This document shows positions 62,174 to 64,000 of a stretch of DNA of 64,000 nucleotides, in pieces. The translations under genes and the position numbers were made by a program. Positions within the stretch are counted from its first letter, which is position 1. Every line of letters begins with the position of its first letter. Origin of the DNA: Onchidella celtica. Taxonomy: Eukaryota > Mollusca > Gastropoda > Systellommatophora > Onchidiidae. The notes under the pieces are model-generated. The model was given only the letters and a program-made list of their open reading frames with translations, searched no databases and had not been told where the DNA came from. Location of the stretch: assembly GCA_963931925.1 (NCBI GenBank), contig OZ007569.1, positions 4,808,507 through 4,872,506 on the forward strand. Direction: 5' to 3'.

Positions 62174-64000
62174 CTTCAAGATCCGGGACATCATCATCAT
62201 CATTATCGTCATCCTCAATGCCTTTGCCAACATCGCCATTGTCTTCATCACTCTCAATGGTGTCATCAGGTTGGAGATCAACCCCGGAGGGGCTCTTCTT
62301 TCCGCCTTCCATAGCCAGCAAGAGTTTAGCCACTTTCGCAACCTGCACGGTTGATGTTGGCAAACGGTAGTGTTCCCGATGAGTGCGGATATCGTGCCAA
62401 GGTACTGCGCAACCACATCAAGCTCATTGTCTTGCAAATTTACCAACTGTGACATGGTTGCGATATGCTTTCGCAGACCGGTGGATGTTATTTTGTGCGG
62501 GTACTGGAGGTCCACTTCTTCAACGAGATTACGAATGCAGTCGCAGCCCCGGATATGACCAAGAGATCTGTTGTTGATTCTGGCAAAAACAAAAGGATTC
62601 TCTGCTGGTACTCCAGCTGATTCTCTATGCTTGACGATTAAGTCAAGCGCTTGTTTCATAGTGCTGGTCAGAATCACGGGCACTATCCTACCACGTTTCC
62701 CAGTAATCTCGATCCGTGACAAGACTCTGCAGAGTTCTTTTTCAAAAGGGCTCAGCTCCCTTAGAATGTCCTCACTGTGTGTGTCAGTGTTTATACCTTG
62801 GGTGTAATCATGGAGTTTCATTTTTGAAGCCTCTCCTTGCCTTCGTCTGTTGAATAATATTATCCTCGCTAGTGTTACCTCAGCGAGTCTTTCCCACTTA
62901 TCTTTGCTAATGCCGCTGGATTCTGACATTTCCTTGGTCAGTTTTTCGGTTTCGCTGGCGAGGAATTTTGACAGCTTTGAAACGTCGTCTGTAAGAGGTA
63001 CGGTCTTTGTAGTGTTCTTCTTTTGTTCATGTAAGGTTCTTGAGGCGTTGCAACTGATTTCCTGATCCCACATGATTGTGTGGAGTTGATGGTATGCATC
63101 TGTTCTCTCTTTAAGAACTGTATCTCCTGTCTCAATAGCTTTAGCTTTCAGTAGAATGCAACAGCGGATCAAGCTGTGCCCTAGGTTCAGAGCCAGAGAT
63201 GGTGTCCCATATTGATCTGTGTCTTGCGAGTAGGATGCCACCCTTTTCACAGCGGCAACCACATCTTTGAATTTTCCAGGGCAGAGGAAGTCTGACAGTC
63301 CAAAAGATTCACAGTGTGGCGCTTTTCTCAACTCAAGTACGAGGCGTGCCAATTCTCTTACTTTGGTTCGAATATAGCCATGTCTATCCTTATCAAAACC
63401 ATTTTTTGTGGTTTCTCTAAGTCCCAGGAGTTTTATTGTGTAATCTGTCTTGGCAACAAGGGACACCGGGTCGTTCCTTAAGGACACCATAATTTCATTA
63501 AAAATGTCATTGTCAGTTGGTTGTGGCAACAAGAGCTTTCCTTGTCTCACGAGCTGCCTGTGCTGTACGCTTTCCTCTTTGATTGTGACACATTTGTGTC
63601 TCCATAAATCCTTTTTTGAGAACCAACCCATACAGTTTAGACAGGGTACAAAATTGTTTACTGGAGTTTCATTTTTCTTTCTTCTTCTGACCACCACGGT
63701 ACCTGTTCCTTGCTTCAATATACTGATATTGTGAGCATGGTCACCGGCATTGCGAAGTTTCGCAAGTTCATCTTTTTTTGTGAGGGAGGTGGCACTGAGC
63801 AAAGGCACCAGATCTCTTTCATTCCCATGTTGTGATAGCAGATGGCGTTTTAGCTTTGCCTGTGGTTTTCCGCAAAAGACACAGAAATGCTTTTTAGGGT
63901 CTTTCTTGGTGTCCAGCAGACAGCATCCTTCTATATCATCATTTGGGTTGATTATTTTGGGTGTGCTAACATAACTTTCCTGTGCTTTTGATGGATCTGC
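62174..64000 (-). CDS. Exon A: zinc-finger, tyrosine-recombinase-like protein, frameshifted, 5' end off the window
   Basis: Open from the window edge (64000) for 535 codons, then 74 more in a shifted frame; with exons B and C about 700 residues. Numbered from the edge: C2H2 finger HFCVFCGKPQAKLKRH (Cys40, 43; His53, 58); C2HC-like finger CLNCMGWFSKKDLWRHKC (120-137); helical core; recombinase box I LFNRRRQGEASKMKL (Arg about 385-387); box II STGLRKHIAT (Arg510); then LG, and in the shifted frame HDIRTHREHY (His536, Tyr545). An Asp-rich acidic tail follows. The order R, R, H, Y matches tyrosine recombinases; box II has Thr where most have His. One base is missing at about 62396. The exon ends GAAG/GTTAGT, so a TAG overlaps the donor. 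Crypton-like layout: no reverse transcriptase. Domesticated gene or mobile copy undecided. The 5' part lies beyond 64000. Confidence 0.75.
62389..62400 (-). other. One-base deletion (frameshift) in the LGH box
   Basis: The minus strand reads CTTGGCACGAT, where the two frames need CTTGGCCACGAT. Codon 62396-62398 (Gly) belongs to the upstream frame and codon 62394-62396 (His) to the downstream frame, sharing one base. The upstream frame would otherwise run to a TAA at about 62111 with unrelated residues. Confidence 0.8.

Overview
This is a eukaryotic, animal window. It is AT-rich, with long non-coding stretches, GT-AG introns, many microsatellites, about 20 homopolymer G or C runs, and scattered small DNA transposons. 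Two genes can be supported. The coding content and repeat style suggest a lophotrochozoan, most likely a mollusc and perhaps a gastropod; the species call is inference. Nothing in it looks bacterial.

Layout. 1-19.3 kb holds no exon I can prove. It contains microsatellites, a 101-bp inverted-repeat element present twice (3828-3928 and 15125-15225), a 188-bp foldback element (4080-4267), a hAT-type MITE with an 8-bp target duplication (9693-10090), and a promoter-like patch with two perfect cAMP-response elements and a TATA-like box (11913-12012). 19.3-25.7 kb carries the 5' end of an estrogen-related receptor gene (ERR, NR3B class) on the + strand. A small exon ends in ATG immediately before a GT donor (19290-19358). 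A 412-bp exon (25259-25670) encodes the N-terminal domain with a phospho-SUMO motif and the first DNA-binding zinc finger with the ERR-type P-box EACKA. The second finger and ligand-binding domain are not visible, so the following intron is very long or leaves the window.

25.7-60 kb reads as intron or intergenic sequence. It holds a Charlie-like hAT MITE (27385-27692), a 17-copy 47-bp minisatellite whose minus strand is open in all three frames (36081-36878), a five-copy 16-bp minisatellite, a GATA tract of about 190 bp, a piggyBac-type MITE flanked by TTAA (53434-53637), a decayed tRNA-like head, and one plausible orphan exon (57871-57951).

60.4-64 kb is the richest segment. On the minus strand lies a three-exon gene, cut by the window's right edge, for a zinc-finger protein with a tyrosine-recombinase-like core (Crypton-like in layout), an acidic linker and a SANT/Myb-like C-terminal module. 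Intron phases agree at both junctions (1/1). A one-base deletion at about 62396 falls between Gly and His of the LGH box, so the catalytic His and Tyr lie in a different frame from the rest. Its second intron carries a piggyBac-type MITE, and a frameshifted LINE reverse-transcriptase fossil lies antisense just past its stop. The ERR fragment is a host transcription-factor gene; the recombinase gene is mobile or domesticated. Nothing shows that the two work together.
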